DNA from: DATAOG01 sp963753685
GTDB lineage: Bacteria; Pseudomonadota; Alphaproteobacteria; Geminicoccales; Geminicoccaceae
Assembly (NCBI GenBank): GCA_963753685.1
Contig: CAVWDE010000008.1
Span: forward strand, 310,001 to 374,000
Reading direction: 5' to 3'
DNA: 64,000 nt
Shown here one piece after another: positions 35,999 through 45,440 of this stretch. The notes under the pieces are model-generated. The model did not search any database and had not been told where the DNA came from. It was given only the letters and a program-made list of their open reading frames with translations. Every line of letters begins with the position of its first letter. Position 1 is the first letter of the stretch. Made by a program: the position numbers and the translations under genes.

Positions 35999-37099
35999 TC
36001 AGCGCCGGCGCAGCACGAGGGTCGCGATCATCGTTTCGGAGGCGTGCCGACCGGGCTCGTCCTGGTAGTATCGGGTGAAGCGCTGGAAGAACTCTTCGGT
36101 GAGGACGTCGATCGCGGCCGCGTCTTTCGCTGAATGCCCGAACAGATGCAGCCGCAGGGACAACTCGCCGAAGCCGCGCACGTAACCCGCATACAGCCGT
36201 GCATAGGTCGCGGGATCGCCGAGCTGGTCTTCGTAGACGTCGTGGCCGTGCGGCTGCACCGGCGCCACGCTCGCTTCGACCACCTCGAAGGCCTCCGCCA
36301 GATCCGGCTCGCGATCGATGGGCGCTCGGATTTCGTCCGCGGTCGGAAACCAGAGGGGGAAGACGAAATGGTCGAGGGCCGACTCTGCGAGCGAGCCGGC
36401 GTCGACCATCTGGCGGGCGACGTGGAAGATGGCGCGGTAGAGCTTGCTGGCCGACACTCGGATGCCGTTCGGCTCGCGGGCATCCGGCACGCTGCCCAGC
36501 GTGGACACGATGGCGAACCCGCCGGGGCGCAGTTCCAGGGCGCGACAGCGCAGGAACTGCGTCCAGTCGGCCCGGGCGAGTGCTGCCATCTCGGCGCGCG
36601 CCTCGCCGGTCAGATCGGCGAACCACACCGTGTCCGGCGAACCGGGCGCAAGCGCACGGCTCAGCCAGTGGCACGCGGCGAAGCAGGTGCCGAGCGCGAC
36701 CGAGCCTGGCGTTGCCATCGGCTGGTAGAACGATCCGACCGCGGCTTCGGTACGAATGCCCGAGCCGGCGCGCTGATAGCCGTCAGGCCCGAACACCAGC
36801 GCGAACAGCGCGTTCCAGTCGTTGCCCGCTTGATCGGCGTGGCGGATCACCATCGGGCCTTGCGGGTCGAGGCGTCGGTACGCTTCGATCACCGGGCGGA
36901 CGGTGTCGAGCGCGCTGCGCCCCGGACCGCAACCATAGTCCACCACGATGAACTGCGGTGCGACGACACCGATCCGCTCGACCAGGGTGCGCAGCCAGTC
37001 CGCGTTGCTGCGGACCATCTGGTCCTGCATTTGCGAGTTGCGATCATAGTCGACCATGCGCCCGGTCGACACGAGCTCCTGTCGAGGTTCGTGCGTCAT
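35999..37099 (-). CDS. SABATH-type SAM-dependent carboxyl methyltransferase
   Basis: A 366-residue enzyme resembling plant salicylate/jasmonate carboxyl methyltransferases (Methyltransf_7). The family marks are in order: YDRNSQMQDQMV near residue 20 (compare plant YxxNSxxQ), the SAM loop VVDYGCGPGRSAL, DQAGNDWNALF, GSFYQPMATPG and CHWLSRA. It would transfer methyl from SAM to a small carboxylic acid to form a methyl ester. ATG 37099 follows GAGGGGGA. The amidohydrolase begins within a few dozen bases of its stop, so the pair may act on related compounds. Bacterial members of this family are uncommon; the substrate is unknown. Confidence 0.85.
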   Translation of the reverse strand: MTHEPRQELVSTGRMVDYDRNSQMQDQMVRSNADWLRTLVERIGVVAPQFIVVDYGCGPGRSALDTVRPVIEAYRRLDPQGPMVIRHADQAGNDWNALFALVFGPDGYQRAGSGIRTEAAVGSFYQPMATPGSVALGTCFAACHWLSRALAPGSPDTVWFADLTGEARAEMAALARADWTQFLRCRALELRPGGFAIVSTLGSVPDAREPNGIRVSASKLYRAIFHVARQMVDAGSLAESALDHFVFPLWFPTADEIRAPIDREPDLAEAFEVVEASVAPVQPHGHDVYEDQLGDPATYARLYAGYVRGFGELSLRLHLFGHSAKDAAAIDVLTEEFFQRFTRYYQDEPGRHASETMIATLVLRRR

Positions 37100-37211
37100 G
37101 GCTCGATTCCCCCTCGCCGCGGCGGTCACTCCGGAGTTGCGTTCGCAAATTTGCCGTGCCGAGCCAGAAAGGCAAGGCATGAGCCGGCCGAGCTTCTCAA
37201 ACCATCGCTAG

Positions 37212-37361
37212 ACGGTCGCGCGCGAGGCGGGTTGTCGCTACCTGCTCAGCGAGGACGTTCAGAGCGGCCGCACCCTGCTTGGCGTCACCTTCGTCAATCC
37301 CTTCGCGCCCGCAGGATTGCCGGCGGCGGTCGAGCGCCTGCTCGGGCCGCCGCAATGCTAG
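37212..37361 (+). pseudogene. C-terminal remnant of a PIN-domain (VapC-like) toxin
   Basis: A 49-codon open stretch between stop codons at 37209 and 37359 reads as the end of a PIN domain: AREAGCRYLLSEDVQSGRTL, then LGVTFVNPFAPAG. The GCxxLLSEDxQxG and NPF pattern is the usual C-terminus of VapC-like toxins. No start codon, no N-terminal aspartates and no antitoxin are present, so only a fossil is left, 60 bp ahead of mutS. Confidence 0.65.
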
Positions 37362-37421
37362 GGAACGGCGCCCGCCGCTGCTAGTCTTGCAGCCCTTCGG
37401 ACCATCGATGGCTGGGGTGCG

Positions 37422-40115
37422 GTGAGGACGAGACGCGAGCAGCGGGACGGGGGCGGCGCAGCGGGCGGCCAGACGGCGAGTGCCTCGCCGATGATCGCCC
37501 AGTACCAGGCGCTCAAGGCCGAGCATCCCGAGTGCCTGCTGTTCTTTCGCATGGGCGACTTCTATGAGCTGTTCTTCGAGGACGCGAGGCGCGCCGCACC
37601 CGCCCTCGACATCGCGCTGACCCGGCGCGGCCGCCACCAGGGCGACGACATCCCGATGTGCGGCGTGCCGGTGCACAGCGCCGAGAGCTATCTCGAGCGC
37701 CTGATCCGCCACGGCTTCAAGGTCGCGATCTGCGAGCAGATCGAGGACCCGGCGCTAGCCCGCAAGCGCGGCGCCAAATCGCTGGTCGAGCGCGCGGTGA
37801 TCCGGGTCGTCACCCCCGGTACGCTGACCGAGGACAGCCTGCTCGAGGCCAGGCGCCACAATTTCCTGGCCGCCCTCGGGCGCAGCCAGCAGGCGCTGGC
37901 CCTCGCCTGGCTCGACATCTCGACCGGCGACTTCCTGACCGGCCCGGTCGAGAGCGGCACGCTCGCGGCCGAGCTCGCGCGCATCGGGCCGGGCGAGCTG
38001 CTCCTGCCCGAGGGCCTGCTCGCGGCCGAGGCGCTCTGCCCCGCCTGGCGAGACCTCGGCGAACGCCTCACGCCGTTGCCCGATCGCGAATTCGATTCGC
38101 TGACCGGCGAGCGCCGCCTCAAGGCAAGCTTCGGGGTCGCCGCCCTCGATGGCTTCGGCGCCTTCTCGCGCGCCGAGCTCGGCGCCAGCGGGGCGCTGCT
38201 CGGCTACGTCGAGCTGACCCAGAAGGGCCGGCTGCCGCGTCTCGCCCCACCCCGGCGGGTGGCACCCGGCACCCACCTCCTGATCGACGCCGCGACCCGG
38301 CGCAATCTCGAGCTGCTCACCAACCTCGCGGGCGAGCGTCAGGGCAGCCTGCTGGCGGCGATCGACCGCACGGTGACCGGGGCCGGCGGCCGGCTGCTGG
38401 CGGCACGTCTGGCGGCACCGCTGGCGCGCGCCGAGCCGATCCGGCGCCGGCTCGAGGCGGTCCAGGCGCTGGTCGACGACCCGGCGCTGCGGGCCGATCT
38501 GCGCCAGGCGCTCAAGGGCTGTCCCGATCTCGAGCGGGCGCTCTCGCGGCTCTCGCTCGGCCGCGGCGGTCCGCGCGACCTGCTCGCGATCAAGACCGGG
38601 CTCGCCGCCGCCGGCCGGATCAAGGAGCGCCTCGCGAGCAGCGGCTCCTCGCTCGCCGCGAGCGGCCAGGCGATCGAGGGTCACCCCGACCTCGTCGCCC
38701 GGCTCGACGCGGCGCTGGTCCCGGAGCCGCCGTTCCTCGCCCGCGACGGCGGCTTCATCGCCCTGGGCTTCCAGGTCGAGCTCGACCGCCTGCGGACGCT
38801 GCGCGATCAGGCGCGCCGGCATATCGCGGCGCTCGAGACCCGCGTCCAGCAGGAGACCGGGATCGGCTCGCTCAAGATCCGGCACAACAACCTGCTCGGC
38901 TACTACATCGAGGTGACCGCGACCCACCAGGCCAAGGTGCCGGCGCATTTCGTCCAGCGCCAGAGCATGGCCGGCGCCACCCGCTACAGCATCGCTGAAC
39001 TCGCCGAGCTCGAGAGCCAGATCGCGAGCGCCGCCGAGCGCGCGCTGACGCTGGAACTGGAGCTGTTCGAGGAGCTCTGCCGGACGGTGCTGGGGCAGGC
39101 CGAAGCGATCGCGAAGACCGCGCAGGCGATCGCCCGGCTCGACGTCGCCGCGGGCCTGGCCGAGCTCGCGGCCGAGCAGCGCTACTGCCGCCCCGAGGTC
39201 GACGACAGCGATGCCTTCAAGGTCCGGACCGGCCGCCATCCGGTGGTCGAGCAGGCGCTGGCCGCCGAGGCCAGGCCCTTCATCGCCAACGATGCGGAGC
39301 TGTCCGGCAGCCAGCGTCTCTGGCTGCTGACCGGGCCCAACATGGCCGGCAAGAGCACCTTTCTGCGCCAGAACGCGCTGATCGCGGTGCTTGCCCAGAT
39401 CGGCTCCTTCGTGCCCGCCGAGGCGGCCCGGATCGGGGTCGTCGACCGCCTGTTCTCGCGGGTCGGCGCGGCCGACGATCTGGCGCGCGGGCGCTCGACC
39501 TTCATGGTCGAGATGGTCGAGACCGCGGCGATCCTGAACCAGGCGACCGCGAAGAGCCTCGTGATCCTGGACGAGATCGGGCGCGGCACGGCGACCTTCG
39601 ATGGCCTCTCGATCGCCTGGGCGGTGGTCGAGCACCTGCACGAGGTCAACCGCTGCCGCGGCCTGTTCGCGACCCACTTCCACGAGCTGACCGCACTCGC
39701 CGCCAAGCTCGACCATCTCGTCTGCCGGACGATGCGGGTCAAGGAGTGGCAGGGCGACGTGGTGTTCCTGCACGAGGTCGCCGACGGCGCCGCCGATCGC
39801 TCCTATGGCGTCCACGTCGCGCGCCTCGCCGGCCTGCCGGCACCGGTCCTGGCGCGCGCCGAGGAGGTCCTGCATCACCTGGAGCAGGGCGAGGCCAAAG
39901 GCGCCCCCGCCCGCCTCGCCGAGGACCTGCCGCTGTTCGCCGCCGCCGCGGCCGCGCGGCCACGCTCCCGCGCCCAGGCGGCGCCCGCTGCCGCCGGACC
40001 CTCGCCGCTCGAAACCGCCCTGCTGGCCGCCAACCCCGACGAGCTCACGCCTTTGGCGGCGCTGGATCTGGTCTATCGGCTCGTCAGGCTGCTCAAAGAG
40101 GCGCCACCGTCGTGA
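37422..40115 (+). CDS. mutS: DNA mismatch repair protein MutS
   Basis: An 897-residue protein that recognises mismatches and starts methyl-independent or MutL-dependent repair. The mismatch-binding Phe-x-Glu lies in FFRMGDFYELFFEDA near residue 45. The ATPase has Walker A at about residues 638-646 (GPNMAGKST), then Walker B LVILDEIGRGTATFDG and the FATHFHELT motif. No frame break is seen over 2.7 kb. The GTG at 37422 lacks a strong ribosome site; an ATG at 37491 (SPMIAQYQAL) is the only other reasonable start and would trim 23 residues. Confidence 0.97.
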   Translation: MRTRREQRDGGGAAGGQTASASPMIAQYQALKAEHPECLLFFRMGDFYELFFEDARRAAPALDIALTRRGRHQGDDIPMCGVPVHSAESYLERLIRHGFKVAICEQIEDPALARKRGAKSLVERAVIRVVTPGTLTEDSLLEARRHNFLAALGRSQQALALAWLDISTGDFLTGPVESGTLAAELARIGPGELLLPEGLLAAEALCPAWRDLGERLTPLPDREFDSLTGERRLKASFGVAALDGFGAFSRAELGASGALLGYVELTQKGRLPRLAPPRRVAPGTHLLIDAATRRNLELLTNLAGERQGSLLAAIDRTVTGAGGRLLAARLAAPLARAEPIRRRLEAVQALVDDPALRADLRQALKGCPDLERALSRLSLGRGGPRDLLAIKTGLAAAGRIKERLASSGSSLAASGQAIEGHPDLVARLDAALVPEPPFLARDGGFIALGFQVELDRLRTLRDQARRHIAALETRVQQETGIGSLKIRHNNLLGYYIEVTATHQAKVPAHFVQRQSMAGATRYSIAELAELESQIASAAERALTLELELFEELCRTVLGQAEAIAKTAQAIARLDVAAGLAELAAEQRYCRPEVDDSDAFKVRTGRHPVVEQALAAEARPFIANDAELSGSQRLWLLTGPNMAGKSTFLRQNALIAVLAQIGSFVPAEAARIGVVDRLFSRVGAADDLARGRSTFMVEMVETAAILNQATAKSLVILDEIGRGTATFDGLSIAWAVVEHLHEVNRCRGLFATHFHELTALAAKLDHLVCRTMRVKEWQGDVVFLHEVADGAADRSYGVHVARLAGLPAPVLARAEEVLHHLEQGEAKGAPARLAEDLPLFAAAAAARPRSRAQAAPAAAGPSPLETALLAANPDELTPLAALDLVYRLVRLLKEAPPS

Positions 40116-40247
40116 CGGCGGGCAGCCGCCGGCGTGCCCCAGGCCCGGGCAGGCTTCCGGTCGGGGCATCTTGGTTTGGCAGCCGATGCGCGCCATACTC
40201 ACAAAGAGCAGGGCGATGAGGTCATCGCGCCAACGACTGGGGCATCA

Positions 40248-40742
40248 ATGCGCGCTCGGTCCCGCCTGGTCTGGGTCCTTGGCAGCCTGCTGCTCGCGGG
40301 TTGCGCCACGCCGACCCCCTACAAACCGGCGGACGGCGGGTTCGGCTATGCCGACCAGCAGATCGAGAACGACCGCTATCGCGTCACCTTCGCCGGCAAC
40401 TCGGTCACGGCGCGCGATACCGTGCAGAACTATCTCCTGTATCGGGCCGCCGAGCTCACGGTGGAGCACCACCACGACTACTTCACGATCGTCAATCAGA
40501 ACCTCGAACGCTCGACCGCCTACCAGGGCACCGGCTACGACAACTTCGGCTTCTGGCCGGGGCGTCCGGGCTGGGTCGGCGCGCCCAACTATTCAGCCTA
40601 CCCGATCGACAGCTACACCGCTTTCGCCGACATCCTGATGGGCAATGGCGAGAAGCCGAAGGGCGACGTCAACAGCTATGACGCCAGGGACGTGATGCGC
40701 CGCCTCGGCGTCACCATCGAGCGTCCCAAGGAGAGCTCCTGA
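40248..40742 (+). CDS. CC0125/CC1285 family lipoprotein
   Basis: A 164-residue lipoprotein (signal with lipobox LLAGC). The mature part follows the family pattern TPYKPADGGFGYADQQIEND, RYRVTFAGNSVTARDTVQ, NYLLYRAAELT and later SYDARDVMRRLG. Function is unknown; the family is largely alphaproteobacterial. Between these blocks it has an aromatic, glycine-rich insert (FWPGRPGWVGAPNYSAYP). Its stop overlaps the start of the next gene (TGATG), which is a paralogue. Confidence 0.85.
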   Translation: MRARSRLVWVLGSLLLAGCATPTPYKPADGGFGYADQQIENDRYRVTFAGNSVTARDTVQNYLLYRAAELTVEHHHDYFTIVNQNLERSTAYQGTGYDNFGFWPGRPGWVGAPNYSAYPIDSYTAFADILMGNGEKPKGDVNSYDARDVMRRLGVTIERPKESS

Positions 40743-41254
40743 TGACCCGTGCGCGCTGGCTTTGCGGCCTCGGGATCCTGCTGGCGCTGGCCGCCTGCAC
40801 GACATCACCGACGCCCTATCAGGCGGCGACCGGCACTCTCGGCTACCGCGACCAGCAGCTCGAGAGCAATCGCTACCGGGTCTCGTTCGCCGGCAATTCC
40901 GCGACCCCGCGCGACAAGGTCCAGGACTATGCCCTCTACCGCGCGGCCGAGCTGACGATCGCGAGCGGCAACGACTACTTCAAGGTCGCCAGCCGCAACA
41001 CCGATGCGACCTCCACAGGCGGCGGCGGACCGAGCTTCGGGGTCGGGGTTGGCGGGGTCTCCGGCGGCGGCGGGGGCGGCGTTGGCCTCGGGCTCTCGAG
41101 CATCCTCGGCGGCGGCGGGTCCAGCGACAGCTACACGGTCTCCATGGACATCCTGGTGTTCAAAGGCACCAAGCCTGCGAACGACACCGAGGCCTACGAC
41201 GCCCGCGAGGTGGTCCGGCGTCTGGGGCCGACCATCCAGCCGCCGCCCGCCTGA
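40742..41254 (+). CDS. CC0125/CC1285 family lipoprotein, glycine-rich paralogue
   Basis: A 170-residue paralogue of the gene before it, with lipobox LAAC and the same blocks (TPYQAATGTLGYRDQQLESN, RYRVSFAGNSATPRDKVQ, YDAREVVRRLGP). In place of the aromatic insert it carries about 35 residues that are mostly glycine, serine and valine (GGVSGGGGGGVGLGLSSILG). The tandem, translationally coupled pair looks like a local duplication followed by divergence of the insert. It ends exactly where the converging monooxygenase-fold gene ends. Confidence 0.85.
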   Translation: MTRARWLCGLGILLALAACTTSPTPYQAATGTLGYRDQQLESNRYRVSFAGNSATPRDKVQDYALYRAAELTIASGNDYFKVASRNTDATSTGGGGPSFGVGVGGVSGGGGGGVGLGLSSILGGGGSSDSYTVSMDILVFKGTKPANDTEAYDAREVVRRLGPTIQPPPA

Positions 41255-41593
41255 TCAGAGCGGCTCGGGCGGAGCCGCTCCAGCCACCCGATCGGCCAGC
41301 CGGTAGTCGCGGACGACCCGGGCGACCGAGATCCGGAAGTCGGCGAAGATCTCCTGCTTGCCCCTGGCCTGCGCCGCCCGGTGGCGACGCTGTGTCCGCC
41401 AGGCCTCGATCGCCGCCTCGTCGCGCCAGAACGACAGCGAGACGTATTTGCCGGGCTCGGCCAGGCTCTGAAAGCGCTCGATCGAGAGGAAGCCGTCGAT
41501 CTGCTCGAGCTCGGGCCGGAGGGCTGCCGCGAGATCGAAATAGTCCTGAGCCCGGCCCGCCCGCATCGTGACCTGGAACACCACGACCATCAT
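41255..41593 (-). CDS. Antibiotic biosynthesis monooxygenase (ABM) fold protein
   Basis: A 112-residue protein with the ABM ferredoxin-like pattern: VVVFQVTMRAGRAQDYFDLA, IDGFLSIERFQS, YVSLSFWRDEAAIEAWR, then HRAAQARGKQEIFADFRI. Members include small oxygenases and heme-degrading enzymes, though most are uncharacterised and some have no catalytic role. Its stop codon abuts the stop of the lipoprotein gene on the other strand (TGATCA), with no bases between. Confidence 0.87.
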   Translation of the reverse strand: MMVVVFQVTMRAGRAQDYFDLAAALRPELEQIDGFLSIERFQSLAEPGKYVSLSFWRDEAAIEAWRTQRRHRAAQARGKQEIFADFRISVARVVRDYRLADRVAGAAPPEPL

Positions 41594-41658
41594 CGGCCCG
41601 CCCTCCGATTCTGCCTGCCGACCATCAGATCGCCGCCAACCATGTTCGCCGGCTCGGC

Positions 41659-42888
41659 TTACGGCGTCGATCGGGAAGCGGAGCCACCCTCGGCCGTCCG
41701 GCCTGGTGACCCGAAGGCGGCTGCCAACGGATTGGCGCTCAGACCGTGAGCGAGAACGCTCAAAAGGACGGTGCAGACGACCGTCATGGCGAGCGTAGCG
41801 CTCCCAGGAAGGTGCTCATCGAGCACGATGATGATGAACACGATACTGGCCAGCCCTCGGGGTCCGAACCAGCCGATGAACAGCTTGGCGCGGAGCGGCA
41901 GGCCGGTCCCGGTCAAGGAGATCAGGACCGGGATCATCCGGATGAGGGTCAGGCTCAGGAGCGCATACAGGACCACCTGCCAGGACAGCGCGTCCTGCGG
42001 CAGCGTGACGACCACCGCGCCGAACGCGACCCAGGTCACCAGCGCGAGGGCATCGCCTATGCCTTCGGCCGCGCGCAGCATCTGATCCTTGCGCCGCCCC
42101 GCCAGGGCGCCGGCGGTCAGGCCGCCGACGAAGCAGGCGATGAAGCCGCTGCCGCCGGTCGCCTGGGCGGTCGCGAAGCACAGCAGAGTCAGTGCTGGAA
42201 CCGGGATCTGGAGCCAGATTTCGCTGGTCCACCCGCGCCCGACCGCGAATCGGATCGAAATGGCGGCGACCGCGGTGCAGCCCAGCCCCACGACCGCGCC
42301 GATCCCGATCTGGCCGGCGAAATGGCCAAGGATCAGGCGCATCGTCGGTTGCTCGCCAACGGTGTCGGCCGCGAGCGCCAGGAACAGAAGGAGGACCGGG
42401 ACGCAGATCCCGTCATTGAGGCCGCTCTCGACGTTGAGCCCTTCGCGAATGGGCGCCGGCACCGACGGGTTGGTCACGACCGCCTTGCCGAGCGCGGCGT
42501 CGGTCGGCGCCAGCATGGTCGCGAGGAGCGCGATCTCGAGCAGATCGAGCCGCTCGAAGATCGCGACGCCGAGGATGAAGCCGAGAGCGATGGTCAAGGG
42601 CAGGCCGATGAACAGGAGGCGCTCCGGAATTGCGAGGCTGCGCCGCAAGACCCCGAAATCGGCGTTCGCCGCATCGGTGAACAGGACGAGGGCCAGGGTG
42701 AGCTCGGCAAGCAGCCGCAGCCCTTCTGCGTCGACGTCGAGTTGCAGGATACCGAGCCCCGGGGAGCCTGAGACCATGCCAAAGGCAATATAGATGATCG
42801 CGCCTCCGACCAGGGTCCGCTCGAGACGACCGGCGAACACGCTGTAGACGAAGACGAACCCGGAGAGCACCGCAAGATTCCAGTACAT
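41659..42888 (-). CDS. Sodium/proton antiporter, CPA1 (NhaP) type
   Basis: A 409-residue membrane protein with about twelve hydrophobic segments. Family marks are ALVLFTDAANADFGVLRR, the paired region TMLAPTDAALGKAVVTN, NVESGLNDGICVPVLL with the conserved Asn-Asp, and GWFGPRGLASIVFII. It exchanges cytoplasmic Na+ or K+ for protons for pH and salt homeostasis. The C-terminal cytoplasmic regulatory tail found in many CPA1 proteins is absent. GAGGAG precedes ATG 42888. It is transcribed alone. Confidence 0.93.
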   Translation of the reverse strand: MYWNLAVLSGFVFVYSVFAGRLERTLVGGAIIYIAFGMVSGSPGLGILQLDVDAEGLRLLAELTLALVLFTDAANADFGVLRRSLAIPERLLFIGLPLTIALGFILGVAIFERLDLLEIALLATMLAPTDAALGKAVVTNPSVPAPIREGLNVESGLNDGICVPVLLLFLALAADTVGEQPTMRLILGHFAGQIGIGAVVGLGCTAVAAISIRFAVGRGWTSEIWLQIPVPALTLLCFATAQATGGSGFIACFVGGLTAGALAGRRKDQMLRAAEGIGDALALVTWVAFGAVVVTLPQDALSWQVVLYALLSLTLIRMIPVLISLTGTGLPLRAKLFIGWFGPRGLASIVFIIIVLDEHLPGSATLAMTVVCTVLLSVLAHGLSANPLAAAFGSPGRTAEGGSASRSTP

Positions 42889-43025
42889 CAGGATCTCCTC
42901 GCCATCGTCTGGGTCCGGCCGTCACCGGGGCGCCCGCAGGGTCGATGCCGATGCCGCGACAGCACGGGCGCGCCGGGGTCGCGCCCTCGCCGCTGTCATG
43001 GAGCTACGGGCCCCGGATCGGCAGC

Positions 43026-44013
43026 TCAGGCCTCGCGCCAGCGGTGGCAGGCGACCTGGTGGCCGGGCCCCACCTCCTCGACCGCTGGCACCTCGTCGGC
43101 ACAGCGCTGGATCGCGAGCCGGCAGCGGGTGCGGAACACGCAGCCCGACGGTGGTGCCAGCGGCGAGGGCAGATCGCCCGCCAGTGCGAGGTGCTGCTTC
43201 TGGCGCTCGAGCCTGGGGTCCGGGATCGGCACCGCCGAGATCAGCGCTCTGGTGTAGGGATGGCGCGGCCTGGCGTACAGCATGTCGCGGCCCGCGACCT
43301 CCATCATCCGGCCGAGGTAGAGCACGAGGACGCGGTGGCTGATGTGGCGGACCACTGCCAGGTCGTGGCTGATGAACAGCAGCGCCAGACCGAACTCGCG
43401 CTGCAGGCGCATCAGAAGGTTGATGATCTGCGCCTGGATCGAGACGTCGAGCGCCGAAACCGGCTCGTCGCAGACGATCAGCCTGGGCTTGAGGATCATC
43501 GCCCGGGCGACCCCGATCCGCTGGCACTGGCCGCCCGAGAACTCGTGCGGATAGCGGTTGATCATCTGCGGGGCAAGGCCGGTCCTGGCGAGCATGTCCC
43601 GGACCCGCGCCCGCACCTTTGCGCGCGCGAGCCCGGGCTCGTGGGCGAGCAGCGGCTCGGCGATGCTGTCGCCGATGGTCATGCGCGGGTCGAGCGCGGC
43701 GAGCGGGTCCTGGAACACCATCTGCATCGCACGCCGGTGCCGGCGCAGGGCCTCCGGCGCGAGCGCCGCGAGGTCCTGGCCGAGCCAGACCACCCGGCCT
43801 GCGGTCGGCTCGATCAGACGCAGGATCGCGCGCCCGAGGGTCGACTTGCCGCAGCCCGAACTCGCCGACGATGCCGAGCGTCTCGCCGGCGGCGAGCGCG
43901 AAGCTCACGCCATCGACCGCCTTGAGCGCCAGCCGGCGCCGGCGCAGCAGGCCGCCGACCGCGACCCCGAAGTGCACGGCCAGATCCTCGACCGCGAGCA
44001 AGGGCGCGCTCAC
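43026..44013 (-). CDS. Oligopeptide ABC transporter ATPase, OppF/DppF type, apparent frameshift
   Basis: Second ATPase of a pair. The GTG at 44013 overlaps the stop of the first ATPase (GTGA). The Walker A region should read GIVGESGCGKST; an extra base at about 43859-43860 turns it to GIVGEFGLRQ, and the correct frame resumes at once, with MQMVFQDPLAALDPRMTI, HEFSGGQCQRIGVARAM, LIVCDEPVSALDVSIQAQ and FISHDLAVVRHISHR. The C-terminal extension has CVFRTRC. Total length (~328) is normal. The extra base looks like a sequence error. Its permeases and binding protein probably are those at 47.9-51.4 kb. Confidence 0.9.
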
Positions 44014-44976
44014 GGCAGCCGTTCCCGATGGCAGGCCTTCCGGCGAGCATCCGCAAAGCCGCGCAGCTCCGGCCGCTCGGCGCAGGGCTCGAAGGCGAAC
44101 TCGCAGCGGGCGCGGAACGCGCAGCCGGCGGGCAGGGCCTGGAGGTTGGGCGGCTGGCCCGGAATCGCGCTGAGCTCGCCCCCCATGGCCGCGTCGAGCC
44201 GCGGCATCGAGCGCAGGAGGCCCCGCGTGTAGGGATGCTGCGGGTCCTCGAAGACCGGCACGGCCGGGCCCTCCTCGACGATCCGTCCGGCGTACATCAC
44301 CAGCACCCGATCCGCGAGGCCGGCGACCACGCCGAGGTCGTGGGTGATCAGCACGATCGCCATGCCGAGCTCGCGCTGGAGCTGGCGCAAAAGCTCCAGG
44401 ATCTGCGCCTGCACGGTGACGTCGAGCGCGGTCGTCGGCTCGTCCGCGATCAGGAGCTCCGGCGCGCACAGCAGGGCGGTCGCGATCATCACCCGCTGGC
44501 GCATGCCGCCCGAGAACTCGTGCGGATAGAGATCGATCCGCTGGCGCGCGGCCGGGATGCCGACCCGCTCCAGCAGCTCGAGCGCGCGCCGGCGCGCGGC
44601 CTGCTCGCTCAGGCCCCGATGCTCGACCAGGACCTCGGTCATCTGGCGCGCGATCTTGAGGTGAGGATTGAGCGAGGTCATCGGGTCCTGGAAGACCATC
44701 GCGAGCTTGACGCCCCGGACCCTGTTCAGCTGCCGGGCCGGCAGGCCGAGCAGCTCCTGGCCGCGAAAGCGGGCGCTGCCGGTGCAGCGGCCGTTGCCGC
44801 GCGAGCAGCCCCATGACCGAGAGGAAGGCCTGGGTCTTGCCCGAGCCGCTCTCGCCGACCACGCCGACGCTCTCGCCCGCCTCGATCCTGAAGCTCACAT
44901 CGCTGACCGCCGCGACCTCGCCATCCGGCGTCGCGAACCGGGCTGTCAGATGTTCGACCTCGAGAACGGCAGCCAT
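44010..44976 (-). CDS. Oligopeptide ABC transporter ATPase, OppD/DppD type, apparent frameshift
   Basis: First ATPase of the pair, about 321 residues. Walker A GESGSGKTQ lies near residue 41 (Gln where Ser/Thr plus Thr is usual at the end). A frame break at about 44795 interrupts VMGLLA / NGRCTGSARFRGQELLG; afterwards MVFQDPMTSLNPHLKI, HEFSGGMRQRVMIATALL, LLIADEPTTALDVTVQAQ and CAFRARCEF are intact. The plus-strand neighbour begins about 180 bp away, so this pair has its own promoter rather than being continuous with the rest of the transporter. Confidence 0.9.
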
Positions 44977-45158
44977 TCTCCGGGCGACCTCGATCCTCGT
45001 TGGCGCGCCAGTCTAACCCGCCCGCCGGCCGCTGGCGCCCCATTTGCGATCCCGCTCTCTCTTGCCCTGGCGCCCGCGCACAAGGGTCGGCCTGTTGCCT
45101 GGCAGGACTTCGATCGCATATCGGTGATTGCCCTCAGGTCGAGAAGGAGACCACGCTT

Positions 45159-45353
45159 GTGTCGAATCCATGGCTAAGCCTATGGCTCAGCGCCGCCAAC
45201 AGCTGGGCGGGTGCCGCGCGCGGCTTCTGGACCGCAGAGCTGCGCCGGCAGCAATCGGCGATGATCGATGAGATGATCCGCCAGACCCTGCGCTTCTGGA
45301 CGCAGGCTCTAGGGGCGCCGGCTGCCGATCGGAAGCCCAGGCGCCACCGCTGA
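45159..45353 (+). CDS. Small helical protein of unknown function
   Basis: A 64-residue protein with amphipathic helices (NPWLSLWLSAANSWAGAARG, then AELRRQQSAMIDEMIRQTLR) and a basic tail. The tryptophan-rich helix pattern recalls short phasin-like or membrane-associated proteins, but that is only an impression. GTG 45159 is preceded by AAGGAGA at about ten nucleotides. It lies alone between the ATPase pair and the first toxin-antitoxin module. Confidence 0.5.
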   Translation: MSNPWLSLWLSAANSWAGAARGFWTAELRRQQSAMIDEMIRQTLRFWTQALGAPAADRKPRRHR

Positions 45354-45390
45354 GTCGGCCGCCGTCCGGAGGGCCGGTGACGGGCTCACC

Positions 45391-45420
45391 TTGACGTGGT
45401 GAGTTTTTCTGATCTAGTCT
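45391..45420 (+). promoter_or_regulatory. Candidate sigma-70 promoter for the first toxin-antitoxin module
   Basis: TTGACG (45391-45396) is followed after 18 bp by TAGTCT (45415-45420), a weak -10. The A/T-rich spacer is unusual for this GC-rich window and the site stands just ahead of the antitoxin operator and start codon. Confidence 0.35.
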
Positions 45421-45431
45421 GACCAGGTCAG
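45419..45431. promoter_or_regulatory. Candidate antitoxin operator
   Basis: CTGACC-A-GGTCAG is a perfect 6+1+6 palindrome that overlaps the proposed -10 and ends one base before the AGGAGG region of the antitoxin ribosome site. Antitoxins of this class repress their own operons from such sites. Confidence 0.5.
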
Positions 45432-45440
45432 GAGGCGCGA

